Source: a virus. Taken from it: a stretch of 64,000 nucleotides of DNA. Location of the stretch: IMG/VR virus record IMGVR_UViG_3300032116_000032, positions 62,001-126,000 of that record; one strand, 5' to 3'. Within the stretch, counting starts at the first letter, position 1, and the number at the start of each line of letters is the position of its first letter. The notes under the pieces are model-generated. The model had not been told where the DNA came from and ran no database searches. It worked only from the letters and a program-made list of their open reading frames with translations. Made by a program: the position numbers and the translations under genes. Below, in pieces: positions 9,145 through 19,338 of the stretch.

Positions 9145-10937
9145 TGACAGTAGATCCATCAACAAGAATAATAGAATCAACGCAGAGATATAAATCGGCA
9201 CCAAAAGTTGATCAATTTATAAATGTACCGTTCGCTCAAACTTCAAAAGACTTAATCGAATATGATAGAAGTGTTGATTTGAGTTTGGCAACTGTTTTTG
9301 ATGAAGAAAGACAAGCGTCCACAATATTCAGACCTGTTACCAAATTTACGGTTTTATTTGAAAACGCTTATACTGGGTCAACAAAATATGTTCCATATAG
9401 AGATAATCTATATTATACAAATGAACTAAATAACGCTATTCTATATTACCCATCAGGAAATTTTGGACCAAACCCATCAACAGTCCAAACAGTTCAGTGG
9501 ACAGGATTTCCACAATATTATGAATTCGATTTTATACGAACAGATAATGATGTAATTGGTTATACTCAACCACCAAATAATCATTTAGATTTTAAAAACG
9601 TAAGTGCAACAACTTACAATTGGAGTCACTATTTAAGTTATGCTTTTATAAATGATTATAATAAAAATTTATTTGCCGTTGAACCTAATTCTCAAATTAA
9701 TTGGTCTTGGGTTGCTTCAGATGGTTTACCATACTATATAATGGTGGGTAACGATTTGAATGGGTTGAATATTACATTTAAGTGTCCTGTAGAACATGGT
9801 TTACAAGTAGGAGAGTTTGTTTTATTATCAACAAACTATAACGGAACTGAAATGTTTCAGGTATCAAGTTTGGGGGACACTGGAGATGGATCGGACGCAT
9901 TTATTTTCAACATTAAAAATATTGGTTATACAGGAACAACATTCCAAACAAATTCACAAGGGACTTTCAAAAGAGTTATAAATGCCGCAAATTCGGGAGA
10001 TACTGTTAGTGAATATTATATAAGAAAACACAGAATATTAACAAATCAAGAATGTTCTGTCTTAGTAAATGCAGGGTTTGAAAGAAATATTTATGGAGAT
10101 AAAAGAAAATGTGAAATAAAAGTTTTAACACCAAATAACAAAGCTAGAGTGTCAACAAAAGAAGGTAATAGATCGTATACCCTTTCATTTAATTGTGATG
10201 TTGATATACAACCATTGAGAGATAACCAAGGAAGACCCTTAAGTGAATTATTTTTTACGTCAATTTGGAGAGGTTATTTTGGATGGACTAAAGATCTAAA
10301 ACAAGGGTGGTACTTTAACACCTTCTTAGAGAATAAAAAACCTCAATCATGGTGGGATGACAATAATGTTAACTCAAATGTTATTGTTAATCAAAATAGT
10401 TATGTTTCATTGTTAGGATCAGGACCTTTCTTTTATAATGATTTTTTACAGTCTGGTGACACTATAGATGGTGATTATTGTGAGTGGAATAATTACGAAC
10501 AATTAGAAAGAGTTATTTCTTTGTATCAACATAAAATAAAATATAACCCATTATGGTTCACACTTTATAATGATTTCTTACCCACAAATCAGCCAGGTTA
10601 TTTTTATCAACCACACAGTGCAATACAAATTGCGGCATTTTCAGATTACATTGAAGAGGGTGATTCATCAAATGTTGTTGGTATTCCTGATTATGCTTAT
10701 TACTCAACTATGGCGGCATTATTTAGATGGAGAGATAAATATCCTTATGGTTTTATTGATACTGACGGTATTGGTGTTGATTATCCGTTCTTAAATAATG
10801 CTCATTATCCTTATAAAAATACAATTTTTAGAATTACTCCTGAATTATATAATATACCAAATGATTATGCAATTTCAGGTTCGGTTCCATTGAACATAAC
10901 AACAATAGCAGAACCAACTACAGATGAATGCGAATAG
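9141..10937 (+). CDS. Baseplate/tail structural protein, unrecognised
   Basis: A 598-residue protein whose ATG overlaps the previous stop (ATGA), so translation is probably coupled; a second in-frame ATG follows at 9144. The sequence is aromatic-rich and beta-type. No domain is recognised. A central stretch is more basic and conserved-looking (NIYGDKRKCEIKVLTPNNKA), followed by a Trp-rich part (IWRGYFGWTKDLKQGWYF). Position inside the wedge block supports a virion role. The next gene starts 14 nt before its stop, in another frame. Confidence 0.7.
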   Translation: MMTVDPSTRIIESTQRYKSAPKVDQFINVPFAQTSKDLIEYDRSVDLSLATVFDEERQASTIFRPVTKFTVLFENAYTGSTKYVPYRDNLYYTNELNNAILYYPSGNFGPNPSTVQTVQWTGFPQYYEFDFIRTDNDVIGYTQPPNNHLDFKNVSATTYNWSHYLSYAFINDYNKNLFAVEPNSQINWSWVASDGLPYYIMVGNDLNGLNITFKCPVEHGLQVGEFVLLSTNYNGTEMFQVSSLGDTGDGSDAFIFNIKNIGYTGTTFQTNSQGTFKRVINAANSGDTVSEYYIRKHRILTNQECSVLVNAGFERNIYGDKRKCEIKVLTPNNKARVSTKEGNRSYTLSFNCDVDIQPLRDNQGRPLSELFFTSIWRGYFGWTKDLKQGWYFNTFLENKKPQSWWDDNNVNSNVIVNQNSYVSLLGSGPFFYNDFLQSGDTIDGDYCEWNNYEQLERVISLYQHKIKYNPLWFTLYNDFLPTNQPGYFYQPHSAIQIAAFSDYIEEGDSSNVVGIPDYAYYSTMAALFRWRDKYPYGFIDTDGIGVDYPFLNNAHYPYKNTIFRITPELYNIPNDYAISGSVPLNITTIAEPTTDECE

Positions 10938-11727
10938 AATAAAAATTTTAAAAACCGAACTTGAACAATTTGTTAATATACCAATTAACATGCAATGGGA
11001 TTTTATGGGTAAAGATGATGCGATTGATGAATACGAAGTGAGTGTACTTGATCAAGTTATAGGACCTGCGGCGGATTTTGAAATTGCAAGGTTTCCACAT
11101 AATATATTTCAGAATCAAGATACAGCAATTAATTATGAATTTTATTTTTATGATGATTCACAACCAATAACAGCAAACACTGTTGGTAACTGGAATATTT
11201 CATATTTAAATAACGGATTCACCGCGGAAGAAATTTACTACTATTCAAAACCGTTTACTAAATCGTTTTTTAAGTTGGATTTTTATGATACTGCAGATGA
11301 AAGAGATCAACAAATCTATCTATCTGTAATTTTACCTGTTCAACAAGGATTAACACAAACAGTTGTTATATCTCCTTTAGTCCCACCAGTTGAAATTAAA
11401 AAACCAAAAATGGTTTTAGATTATTTAGGTGATAAAGAAGGATTTTTTATTTATTGGTTAAGAAGTAGAGATTTTATAGATGTCGATACTTTTTATGTGA
11501 CTGCAAAATTTTTTGATGCTAGGTTAGGTTTTTTTAAACAAATGACCAATACAAGACAAGATTTAATAACACCAACCAAATTTACTTTTAATAATGCAGA
11601 CTATTTCTATTATAGATATAGTTTGAATTACGCAACTAAAACTTACGAGGTATTCTCCACTTCAACAAACTTAAGAGTTGGGGACGGATTATCACCGATA
11701 AAATGGTATGAATATGTTAATCCATAA
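10924..11727 (+). CDS. Baseplate/tail structural protein, unrecognised
   Basis: A 267-residue protein beginning MNANRIKILKTELEQFVNIP. The sequence is rich in Phe, Tyr and Asp without signal peptide or membrane span. Several segments (PPVEIKKPKMVLDYLGDKEG, then FYVTAKFFDARLGFFKQMTN) suggest a beta-sandwich fold, but no family is recognised. It overlaps the preceding gene by 14 nt and shares one base with the next start (TAATG), so it belongs to the same translationally coupled block. Confidence 0.7.
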   Translation: MNANRIKILKTELEQFVNIPINMQWDFMGKDDAIDEYEVSVLDQVIGPAADFEIARFPHNIFQNQDTAINYEFYFYDDSQPITANTVGNWNISYLNNGFTAEEIYYYSKPFTKSFFKLDFYDTADERDQQIYLSVILPVQQGLTQTVVISPLVPPVEIKKPKMVLDYLGDKEGFFIYWLRSRDFIDVDTFYVTAKFFDARLGFFKQMTNTRQDLITPTKFTFNNADYFYYRYSLNYATKTYEVFSTSTNLRVGDGLSPIKWYEYVNP

Positions 11728-12902
11728 TGGAATTACAACAATATAATTTCATAATTTCTCCTGAAAACATCAAGAGTGATTTAGTATTTGTTCCTTATAC
11801 AGGGGAGACAGATATAACGACAATCATAGACCCTTGTTGTTTAACAGCATTTACATTTAGTGCAGTAACAACAGGGACAACAGGTGTTTATTTACCAATG
11901 GAATATGTGTTATCAGGAAATACAGGTGGTACATCATTTTTAACGGGATTAACGGTTAATTTAATGTTTACAGAATCTACTGTGGACATTGGGTATTACA
12001 CGCCAACGGACGGTTTAATTTTACAACTTGACGTTTTAAATAATTTTATTGTAACAGCAAATACAATAAATCCTTACACTTTCACATTTTATAATACTTC
12101 AGATTTAGAGTTAATAAAATTCTTACAATTAGTTACTTATACTTTAGATTGGGGTGATGGATCAGCACCACAAGCAGTCTTAGGTATTTCACCAATAACA
12201 CATACATATCCTGTTAGTCAAACATCTTATACAATAACACTTACGGCAAACTCACCATGGGGTATTTCAAAAGTTCAAAAAGATATTATTGTACCTTACA
12301 CAAATGCAACAATACCAAATCCAAACGGATCAATAACGTTTTATCCTGCGGGAGGTAGTTGGTCGGCAACACCTATAAGTTATGATTATATTTTTACAGG
12401 TGACTCAAACACAAACATAATTGATTATTATTCCTACAATTATACATCAGTTCCATTTCCAATAACAGGTTTAACCTTATCTTCTGTTAACGACTTAGCA
12501 CAATTTGGACCTAAAACAAATTTATATGATGGTAAATTTAAATTAGGAGTTCAGGTTACAGGAACAACAGGGGCTATTGGAACATTTTGGGGACCTGATC
12601 CGAGTAATTCTTATACAGCATATACCATAAATGGTATGACTTATTTGGACTACGAAGATTATACCATTTATGTTACAGATTCTTATGGTTTAGTTCCTGG
12701 TGATATTGTTTTAACGGCATTAACAAAAAATGAGGCTTTATTAAATGTTATAGATCAACCTGAAATCATTACTAATGTTTTTGTTGAGAGAGGTAAATAC
12801 ACACCATTGGAAAATATACAAAGAATTGGGGAAGTTGATAATGTAGGAGACTTAGAAAAATACGGATACAAATATTTCAACATTGAAAAAGTATCAACAT
12901 AA
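11727..12902 (+). CDS. Tail protein with a PKD-like domain
   Basis: A 391-residue protein with a central PKD-type Ig-like domain: the strand YTLDWGDGSAPQAV (the WGDGS signature, near residues 135-148) followed by THTYPVSQTSYTITLTANSP. PKD domains are common in Bacteroidota surface proteins and in phage tails, where they act as spacers or glycan contacts. The rest is Thr/Tyr-rich beta sequence. Start overlaps the previous stop by one base. A TATTTAT motif directly follows the stop, which marks the end of this coupled group. Confidence 0.7.
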   Translation: MELQQYNFIISPENIKSDLVFVPYTGETDITTIIDPCCLTAFTFSAVTTGTTGVYLPMEYVLSGNTGGTSFLTGLTVNLMFTESTVDIGYYTPTDGLILQLDVLNNFIVTANTINPYTFTFYNTSDLELIKFLQLVTYTLDWGDGSAPQAVLGISPITHTYPVSQTSYTITLTANSPWGISKVQKDIIVPYTNATIPNPNGSITFYPAGGSWSATPISYDYIFTGDSNTNIIDYYSYNYTSVPFPITGLTLSSVNDLAQFGPKTNLYDGKFKLGVQVTGTTGAIGTFWGPDPSNSYTAYTINGMTYLDYEDYTIYVTDSYGLVPGDIVLTALTKNEALLNVIDQPEIITNVFVERGKYTPLENIQRIGEVDNVGDLEKYGYKYFNIEKVST

Positions 12903-12903
12903 C

Positions 12904-12910
12904 TATTTAT
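12904..12910 (+). promoter_or_regulatory. Putative late promoter motif TATTTAT
   Basis: TATTTAT begins right after a stop codon and lies 19 nt before the next ATG, with a purely A/G-rich spacer. Confidence 0.5.
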
Positions 12911-12929
12911 AAAAAAAAAGAAAAAACAA

Positions 12930-13835
12930 ATGGCTACAGGTAATTACGGAACTATTAGACCAGCGGATGTCAGTCCTGAAGACGTGGAAATCGTTATGGT
13001 TTATACACCATCAAGAGATGACACACAAAACTTCATTTTAACAACATTAAATGCTCAAGATGTCTTAAGACCATACTTCAATAATAATGCAACAGGAGGA
13101 AATACTGTTGAAGTTTTAGGTGGGTTGTATAGTTTAAAACTACCTGCCGATCAGTTCACAAGTTTGGGAATTTATACTTTAATGATTAGACCCGCACAAA
13201 TTAGAACGACTATCACAGATTGTGGTGTTTTATCTGCTCTACCAAATGTTAAAGGAATAGTAATTGATTTGAATAATGTACCAACAGAATATAGAAATAA
13301 ATTTGTTAATCAAGGACTTGTAGGATTTAGAGTGGAATATTTGAATCCCGATGGAACAAAAATTCCTAACTTCTTTAGAATAATAACATCTTCATTCTAC
13401 TGTGAACCAGTCATTCAAAACTTAACTAACACAATTCAAAAATCTATTAGATATAGATATGTTGAAGGTGCAACAAATCTTTTATTTTGTACACTTTCAC
13501 CATCTTCATCACCAACAAACAAACCAAGTGCAACTCCGTATATCGGACAACCTAACCAAAGTATTATAATAAGTAATACTTACTTCAATCCAATATCAAC
13601 AGAGATTGAAATAGTAGATCAAGATATTTCAACTTTAGCGATAGCACTTTACGGTAACCAAACTAAATCTATTGAGGACGGTATTTACACTATTTACGAC
13701 GCTGACAATAACATCTACCAACAATACAACTTGTATGAAATTAAAGATCAGTTTAATACTCTTCTTTATGAAGTTAGACAAAATCGTAATGAAAATATCG
13801 ATTTCTCTAAAGCTTTTAATAATATTGTTGCTTAA
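12930..13835 (+). CDS. Tail/baseplate structural protein, unrecognised
   Basis: A 301-residue protein starting MATGNYGTIRPADVSPEDVE. The first 190 residues look like a compact beta domain (VEIVMVYTPSRDDTQNFILT, VLGGLYSLKLPADQFTSLGI), followed by a Ser/Pro linker (CTLSPSSSPTNKPSATPYIG) and an acidic C-terminal part with DADNNIYQQYNLYEIKDQFN. No family is recognised. The stop shares one base with the next start (TAATG). Likely a connector between wedge and fibre modules, from position only. Confidence 0.7.
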   Translation: MATGNYGTIRPADVSPEDVEIVMVYTPSRDDTQNFILTTLNAQDVLRPYFNNNATGGNTVEVLGGLYSLKLPADQFTSLGIYTLMIRPAQIRTTITDCGVLSALPNVKGIVIDLNNVPTEYRNKFVNQGLVGFRVEYLNPDGTKIPNFFRIITSSFYCEPVIQNLTNTIQKSIRYRYVEGATNLLFCTLSPSSSPTNKPSATPYIGQPNQSIIISNTYFNPISTEIEIVDQDISTLAIALYGNQTKSIEDGIYTIYDADNNIYQQYNLYEIKDQFNTLLYEVRQNRNENIDFSKAFNNIVA

Positions 13836-16822
13836 TGGCCACACAGAAGTTTACTTGTCCACCTCAAAGTAGTGCCGCCAATGAATTCTCAAATAATTTG
13901 GTTGGAGTTCAGTTAGTCACTGGAGGAGGGTTAACGCAAGCAAATTTTAACTTCACAACAAACATATCCGAAAAACAGAATAGAACGTTTAATATTGGTA
14001 CGTTTTCAGATCCAATAAATCTTGAGAGTATAAATATTGATAATAATATTGAAGCCGCTGAGATTTTAGCTAACAACTATAGAGTTTACCCAAATTATGA
14101 TTTATCTCAAGTAACAAACTTTACCCAATATGGTTCTTTAGTAAAAAGATTTTCAGTTTCAATAACTAAGATAATCAACTTTTATCCTGCAGGATTAGAG
14201 GTTTCACCAAATACAAATAAGTTTATAACTCAAGAAACGGCATTTAATATAACTTACGATGCGGTAGAGGACGACACAACTTTCGAAGTTTCAGTATCAT
14301 CTATTAGAAATCCATTTGACATAGATTACACCGTTAATGCTGAAACTAATATGTTGTTTAATGAGATGGAAGTTTCACCTCTGAGGAATATGAAATTGGA
14401 GTATAAAAAATACGCCTTAGTTGTCAACGGCAATGAATATCCTGTAAATTATTTGTACCCTACGACAAGTAATTCATCTACATTAAAATTAATTGTTGAT
14501 GGAAACCCATTCAACGGGAATTCAATATCTTACGATTATATTGTTATAAGACCAAATAACTATGAAGTTAATAAAGTATTTAATCTGAAGTTTGATCCTG
14601 TTGAGAATTTTTTATTAAATAGAAATATTAATCCTCCATATACCGCAACTTTTACAGTACCAAGAGAACAAGAAGATGGAACATTTAAGATAACAACAGA
14701 ACTTGCCACATTCCCAAAATCAGGACTTTGGAACTTAGATATTGAATCACAAACATTTGATAACTACCTAACACAAATTAACGATTTTGCAATAAATCTT
14801 GATTCATATAACACGAATTTAGTTTCAAGATTTTTAACGACAGGTGCTCTGAAAGAGTTTGATACACCTGATCATAAATTTGAAAAACTTTTACAGATTT
14901 ATGGTAGAAGTTTTGACGAAACTAAAGCATTCATTTCGGCGTTAGGTAATATTAATAGTGTTCACTATACTGTTAAAAATGATATACCGTCACAACTTTT
15001 GAAAAATTTGGCACAAACATTAGGTTGGGTAACAAACTTTTCACCTATATCGAATGAAGAATTGTTACAGGCAGTTTTTACAACACAACCAAATACTTTT
15101 CCTGGTTTACAAATAGGACCAACGCCTGAGGAAATTAATTATCAATTTTACAGAAACTTAATTATAAATTCTGCGTGGTTATTTAAATCAAAAGGAACAA
15201 GAAAATCTATTGAGTGTCTCTTGAGGATGGTTGGAGCTCCTGAGGCTTTAATTGATTTTAACGAACACATTTATGTTGCTGATCAAAGAATTAACATGAG
15301 TGAGTTTAATAAACAGTACTTACAATTATCGGGAGGAACTTTCCTACAAGAATATCCTGTATTAGAAACTAACAACACATACTCAATACAAGGTATTCAG
15401 TACACTGGTTTTACAACAACATTTGCAAATGCAACAGTTTTAACTACAAGAGAAGATTATCCTGTTGATGAATTTGGATGTCCTAAAATGCCAACACCAA
15501 CGGAGGAATACTTTTTTCAAATTGGAGGAGGATGGTTCGAATCAACACCTCAACACAGGATGCCAGAATTTGTAATCCCAACAAATCAAGTATTCATAGG
15601 CGATAATCCTAATTTCCAAACTCAACTTTTACCTTTCAACTATGGAGAGGAATATCTACAACTGTACAGACATTTCCCATATATGAATTTGGGGTATAAG
15701 ATTAGAAAAGTCCAAGATAATAAGAAAAGTTGGAGTGATACCTCACCAACACAACGAGTAAGTTCAGATGGTGGATTTAATGCTTATTATGAAGTCGGTG
15801 AAGAATGTTTAACATTGAATGTAAAAAATGTTGACATTATGATGAATCCCGCACAAGGTTTGGTTTATGATGTTTGGACAATGTCTAGACAATATAATTA
15901 CCCAATACCTGAACAAGGTTTATTCTACACTCCTGACACACCTTGTAGTGTACCAAATCCTTACCCAAGATATGGTGGAATAGATTGGACAACAATTATC
16001 CCAAAACCAAAACAAAAAACTTTCTTTGAATTTGCTCAAACATTTTGGAGAAATATGGTTAACACTAGAAACCGACAATTTATTACCGATGGTAAAACTG
16101 GAGGTTACCCAACACTACAATCAATATATTGGAAATACTTAGAATCTCAGACACAAGCAGGAATACCAAATGATAATTTTACATACCAAACTATGATAGA
16201 TTATATTAATGGTATGGGTGACTATTGGATTAGAATGGTTGAACAAATGGTCCCTGCAACTACAATATGGAACACAGGAGTTAGATTAGAAAATTCAATA
16301 TTTCATAGACAAAAATTTGTATGGAGAAGACAAGAAGGCTGTAAAATCGTTCCTGTTCCTTGTAAACCTTGTTCTTTGGCAACACAATTATTTGTATACG
16401 ATTGCCCTGTACAACAAGTGGTTTGTGGACTTTATCCTTGGAATAGTGACCCTACAATAACATCTATGGGTGCAGTCTTGAATGATACTTTAGATACTTT
16501 TTATAGCCAAAATTCATTAAACCCAACCGATTGTTTACAGAATTCAATTGTAACAACTTGGAATGTAGATTTGAGGGTAAATGGATTTGTATTGGTAATA
16601 TCACCTTTCTACACAGGTATTGGACCATTCAATATCCCAACTAATTCAGAATGGGTTGACGCTTTGAGTAGTACATTAAATAATTTACTAACCTCAGGGT
16701 ATAGTTATAATATTGATGAGGATAACGAACAAATAACAGTCTTTAACAATAATTGTCAACCTAATTTTGATGACTTTCAAATAAACATAGGACTTGAGTT
16801 CGAAATATATTGTAACGAATAA
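13835..16822 (+). CDS. Large tail/baseplate protein with P2 gpI-like motif
   Basis: A 995-residue protein. Its middle contains a pattern typical of phage tail protein I (P2 gpI family): LLKNLAQTLGWVTNF, then a segment with LFKSKGTRKSIECLLRMVGA (residues about 449-468), matching the family's 'H/KGTxxAI...LG' helix. Proteins of that family join the baseplate wedge to fibre attachment. The C-terminal 150 residues are cysteine-rich (KIVPVPCKPCSLA, DCPVQQVVCG). It is coupled to its neighbours by one-base stop/start overlaps on both sides. The gpI relation is inferred from motif only; alternatives are a gp10-like fibre socket or an unrelated structural protein. Confidence 0.65.
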   Translation: MATQKFTCPPQSSAANEFSNNLVGVQLVTGGGLTQANFNFTTNISEKQNRTFNIGTFSDPINLESINIDNNIEAAEILANNYRVYPNYDLSQVTNFTQYGSLVKRFSVSITKIINFYPAGLEVSPNTNKFITQETAFNITYDAVEDDTTFEVSVSSIRNPFDIDYTVNAETNMLFNEMEVSPLRNMKLEYKKYALVVNGNEYPVNYLYPTTSNSSTLKLIVDGNPFNGNSISYDYIVIRPNNYEVNKVFNLKFDPVENFLLNRNINPPYTATFTVPREQEDGTFKITTELATFPKSGLWNLDIESQTFDNYLTQINDFAINLDSYNTNLVSRFLTTGALKEFDTPDHKFEKLLQIYGRSFDETKAFISALGNINSVHYTVKNDIPSQLLKNLAQTLGWVTNFSPISNEELLQAVFTTQPNTFPGLQIGPTPEEINYQFYRNLIINSAWLFKSKGTRKSIECLLRMVGAPEALIDFNEHIYVADQRINMSEFNKQYLQLSGGTFLQEYPVLETNNTYSIQGIQYTGFTTTFANATVLTTREDYPVDEFGCPKMPTPTEEYFFQIGGGWFESTPQHRMPEFVIPTNQVFIGDNPNFQTQLLPFNYGEEYLQLYRHFPYMNLGYKIRKVQDNKKSWSDTSPTQRVSSDGGFNAYYEVGEECLTLNVKNVDIMMNPAQGLVYDVWTMSRQYNYPIPEQGLFYTPDTPCSVPNPYPRYGGIDWTTIIPKPKQKTFFEFAQTFWRNMVNTRNRQFITDGKTGGYPTLQSIYWKYLESQTQAGIPNDNFTYQTMIDYINGMGDYWIRMVEQMVPATTIWNTGVRLENSIFHRQKFVWRRQEGCKIVPVPCKPCSLATQLFVYDCPVQQVVCGLYPWNSDPTITSMGAVLNDTLDTFYSQNSLNPTDCLQNSIVTTWNVDLRVNGFVLVISPFYTGIGPFNIPTNSEWVDALSSTLNNLLTSGYSYNIDEDNEQITVFNNNCQPNFDDFQINIGLEFEIYCNE

Positions 16823-19020
16823 TGAGTATTTTAATTTATAATTATAGTGTAACGGGGGATTGTAGTAATACAGGTAGCGGTGCGGTTTCGTTTGATATAA
16901 CTGGAAGTACACCAACAGTATCTCCTTTTAGTATTTCAGATGCAACAGGTCAAGGATTATTACCACTTTCTGCAGCAACAAATACATACTCAGTAACTGG
17001 CCTTACAGGAGGCACATATTATGCTCAACTTACAGATTCTAGTACAGAAAAAGAAGTTTTAAACATTTATATTTCAACAGGCACTACAGCAACTATTGAT
17101 TCGTCCAATACCACTTGTGGACAGAATAATGGAACCATAACAGGTTTCACGTCTGGCGTCTATGGACTTGTTTCTTTTAATTTATATGATATAAGTAATA
17201 ATTTAATTTCAGGTGTAACAACATCTAATTCTTATTATGAATTCACATCTCTTTCGGCCGGTACATATTACATTGTTGCAAACGATGGTGGTGGATGTAC
17301 AGGAATAACCGCATCTGTAATATTAAATCCTTCATCAGGTTTAACATATGGTGCATATGTTGTTGATGATGCTAGTTGTTTAGGTTCAGGTAGTGGTAAA
17401 ATTTTCTTAACAGGGTTAACACCACCATTGTCGGCATACACAATAACTTGGAGTCCTAACGCTTTAGGGCAAACAGGATCAACAATAACAGGACTAACAT
17501 CTGGATCTTATGTTGCTACTGTTACTAATTCAGTAGGATGTACGTTAAGTCAGTCATTTACTGTAAACACTATTCCGCCATTAACATCAGGTGGTTTTAT
17601 TGTGGTATCACAACCTTCTTGTTTTGCCAATGATGGTGAAGTGGAGTTTATTGTTGTTGGTGGTACTGCACCATATTTTTTTAGTGGATCATCAGGTCAA
17701 GTTGAAATAACATTTGATACTTCCGTAACTTTTACGGGACTATCTTCAGGATTATACTCATTTTTTGTGACAGATTCAGGTTTATGTACAATTTATGATT
17801 CTGTAAGTTTAATAACACCAAACTCTTTTAGTACTGTTGCAGTAACAACAACTAACTCAACTTGTTCTGTAAATGATGGTAGTATTAATGTTTTAGTTGA
17901 TGGAGGACTTAGTACTGCAACCAACTTACAAATTTCGGTATCTGGAACAACAGGTATAAGTCAAATAGGATTGTTTGGTAGTTCTAATGAAACATTTAAT
18001 GGTCTCGGAAGTGGAACATATATAGTAACAGTTGTATCTGCAGGTTGTACCTATACCGCATCAACAGTAATAAATTCTGTTAGTTTATATAGTGCAACTA
18101 CTGAAGTAACCGGAACTACATGTGGATTGAATAATGGGATTCTTGTTGTAAGTGCGTCAACAGGAGGAACTTTCCCATACACATATTCATTAACAGGACC
18201 AAGTTACAACCCAAACACTACTACAAGCCAGTTCAACACGTTTACTAATTTAGCTAACGGAAATTACGTGTTAACAATACAAGATACCTCATCACCACCT
18301 TGTATACAAACATATGCGGTTAATATACCATATAGTCAAAGTGTAAACTTTAATCTATATCCAAACCAACCTGTAAATGGTAATGACGGATCTATAACTG
18401 CGTTTATCACAAGTGGTGAACCACCTTTCACTTTAACTTGGAGTGGAGGAACTATAGGACTTCAAACAGGAAGTACTGTTACAGGTCTTACTTCAGGTCC
18501 TTACAGTCTAACTGTAACTGATGCTAGTGGTTGTACACTAACAAAATACGCAACATTAACAGGTACTAAAAAATACACTAATTATTTATACTATAATGTT
18601 TGTGATAATACATTTACAGATAGTGGGTTAGTAACTAAAAGAACTATACGAGCAATGTATTTAGAAGGGTTCAATGACTTAACTAGTGGTGATACAAACT
18701 GTATTATAAATTCTGCAACTTTTACGATTGGTGCTGAAGTTGGTGGACAATCAGCAGAAACTATATTTTATACATCTTCTGGTTCTACAGATTACCCAAA
18801 TGATATACTATGGGCAGACGCAATATCGACAATACTTAACGACTTTGTTGGAATATCAGATGTTACTATAGACCTACCTTCAAATAGAATTATCATAAAA
18901 ACAAACTGCGAAGAAATCACTAAAAACTGTGGTCCACAAACAATAAATCCATTACAAGATACTGAAATAAAAGTCAACTTATTGATTGACTATGACATAT
19001 CTTGTGTAAGTTGTAGTTAA
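16822..19020 (+). CDS. Adhesin-like tail protein with SprB-type repeats
   Basis: A 732-residue protein with about six repeats of the SprB kind known from Bacteroidota gliding adhesins. Each starts with a short Cys strand and an N(D)G turn (TTCGQNNGTITGF, PSCFANDGEVEFIVVGG, STCSVNDGSINVLVDGG, TTCGLNNGILVVSA) and ends with 'LssGTYxxxVTDxxGCT' (LTSGPYSLTVTDASGCT). A different beta domain forms the last 140 residues. No signal peptide is present, so it is not a secreted adhesin of its own but a virion part. The repeats were probably acquired from Bacteroidota and likely form an elongated, host-contacting spike. Confidence 0.8.
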   Translation: MSILIYNYSVTGDCSNTGSGAVSFDITGSTPTVSPFSISDATGQGLLPLSAATNTYSVTGLTGGTYYAQLTDSSTEKEVLNIYISTGTTATIDSSNTTCGQNNGTITGFTSGVYGLVSFNLYDISNNLISGVTTSNSYYEFTSLSAGTYYIVANDGGGCTGITASVILNPSSGLTYGAYVVDDASCLGSGSGKIFLTGLTPPLSAYTITWSPNALGQTGSTITGLTSGSYVATVTNSVGCTLSQSFTVNTIPPLTSGGFIVVSQPSCFANDGEVEFIVVGGTAPYFFSGSSGQVEITFDTSVTFTGLSSGLYSFFVTDSGLCTIYDSVSLITPNSFSTVAVTTTNSTCSVNDGSINVLVDGGLSTATNLQISVSGTTGISQIGLFGSSNETFNGLGSGTYIVTVVSAGCTYTASTVINSVSLYSATTEVTGTTCGLNNGILVVSASTGGTFPYTYSLTGPSYNPNTTTSQFNTFTNLANGNYVLTIQDTSSPPCIQTYAVNIPYSQSVNFNLYPNQPVNGNDGSITAFITSGEPPFTLTWSGGTIGLQTGSTVTGLTSGPYSLTVTDASGCTLTKYATLTGTKKYTNYLYYNVCDNTFTDSGLVTKRTIRAMYLEGFNDLTSGDTNCIINSATFTIGAEVGGQSAETIFYTSSGSTDYPNDILWADAISTILNDFVGISDVTIDLPSNRIIIKTNCEEITKNCGPQTINPLQDTEIKVNLLIDYDISCVSCS

Positions 19021-19317
19021 ATGCCCTCACAAGTTACAATAGTATCGGCAATAGGTATTACACCACCATTTAGTGGAACCGCTTGTGATGTCTATGGAAA
19101 TCAATGTTCATATATAGGAAGTGGAACAACTTTTCCAATAACATTTACATTACCATCACAATTCAATACGGCTCCATCATTACAATTAACATTACAAGAT
19201 TCAATTGGATGTTTAGTGTCTGAAATAATTTATTGTTCAACCGAAGGATTACCAAAACAATTCCAAAATTTACAATATTACTTTTTTATGGATGGAACTC
19301 AGTTTAATTTTCAGTAA
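19021..19317 (+). CDS. Small tail-associated protein, paralogue of the gene at 29929-30150
   Basis: A 98-residue protein starting MPSQVTIVSAIGITPPFSGT immediately after the previous stop. It resembles the 73-residue leftward product near 30 kb: both begin MP-S/T-Q-V/I-TI, then a PPF or SPF turn, a Cys-Asp pair, a CSYIG or CIYID strand, an IPxxFxLP segment and a late Cys. Function unknown; the pairing of each copy with an adhesin-like gene suggests a small cap, adaptor or chaperone for those proteins (inference). Confidence 0.65.
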   Translation: MPSQVTIVSAIGITPPFSGTACDVYGNQCSYIGSGTTFPITFTLPSQFNTAPSLQLTLQDSIGCLVSEIIYCSTEGLPKQFQNLQYYFFMDGTQFNFQ

Positions 19318-19323
19318 CCAAAA

Positions 19324-19330
19324 TATTTAT
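19324..19330 (+). promoter_or_regulatory. Putative late promoter motif TATTTAT
   Basis: TATTTAT ends 8 nt before the start codon of the collagen-like fibre gene. Confidence 0.55.
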
Positions 19331-19338
19331 TATACGAT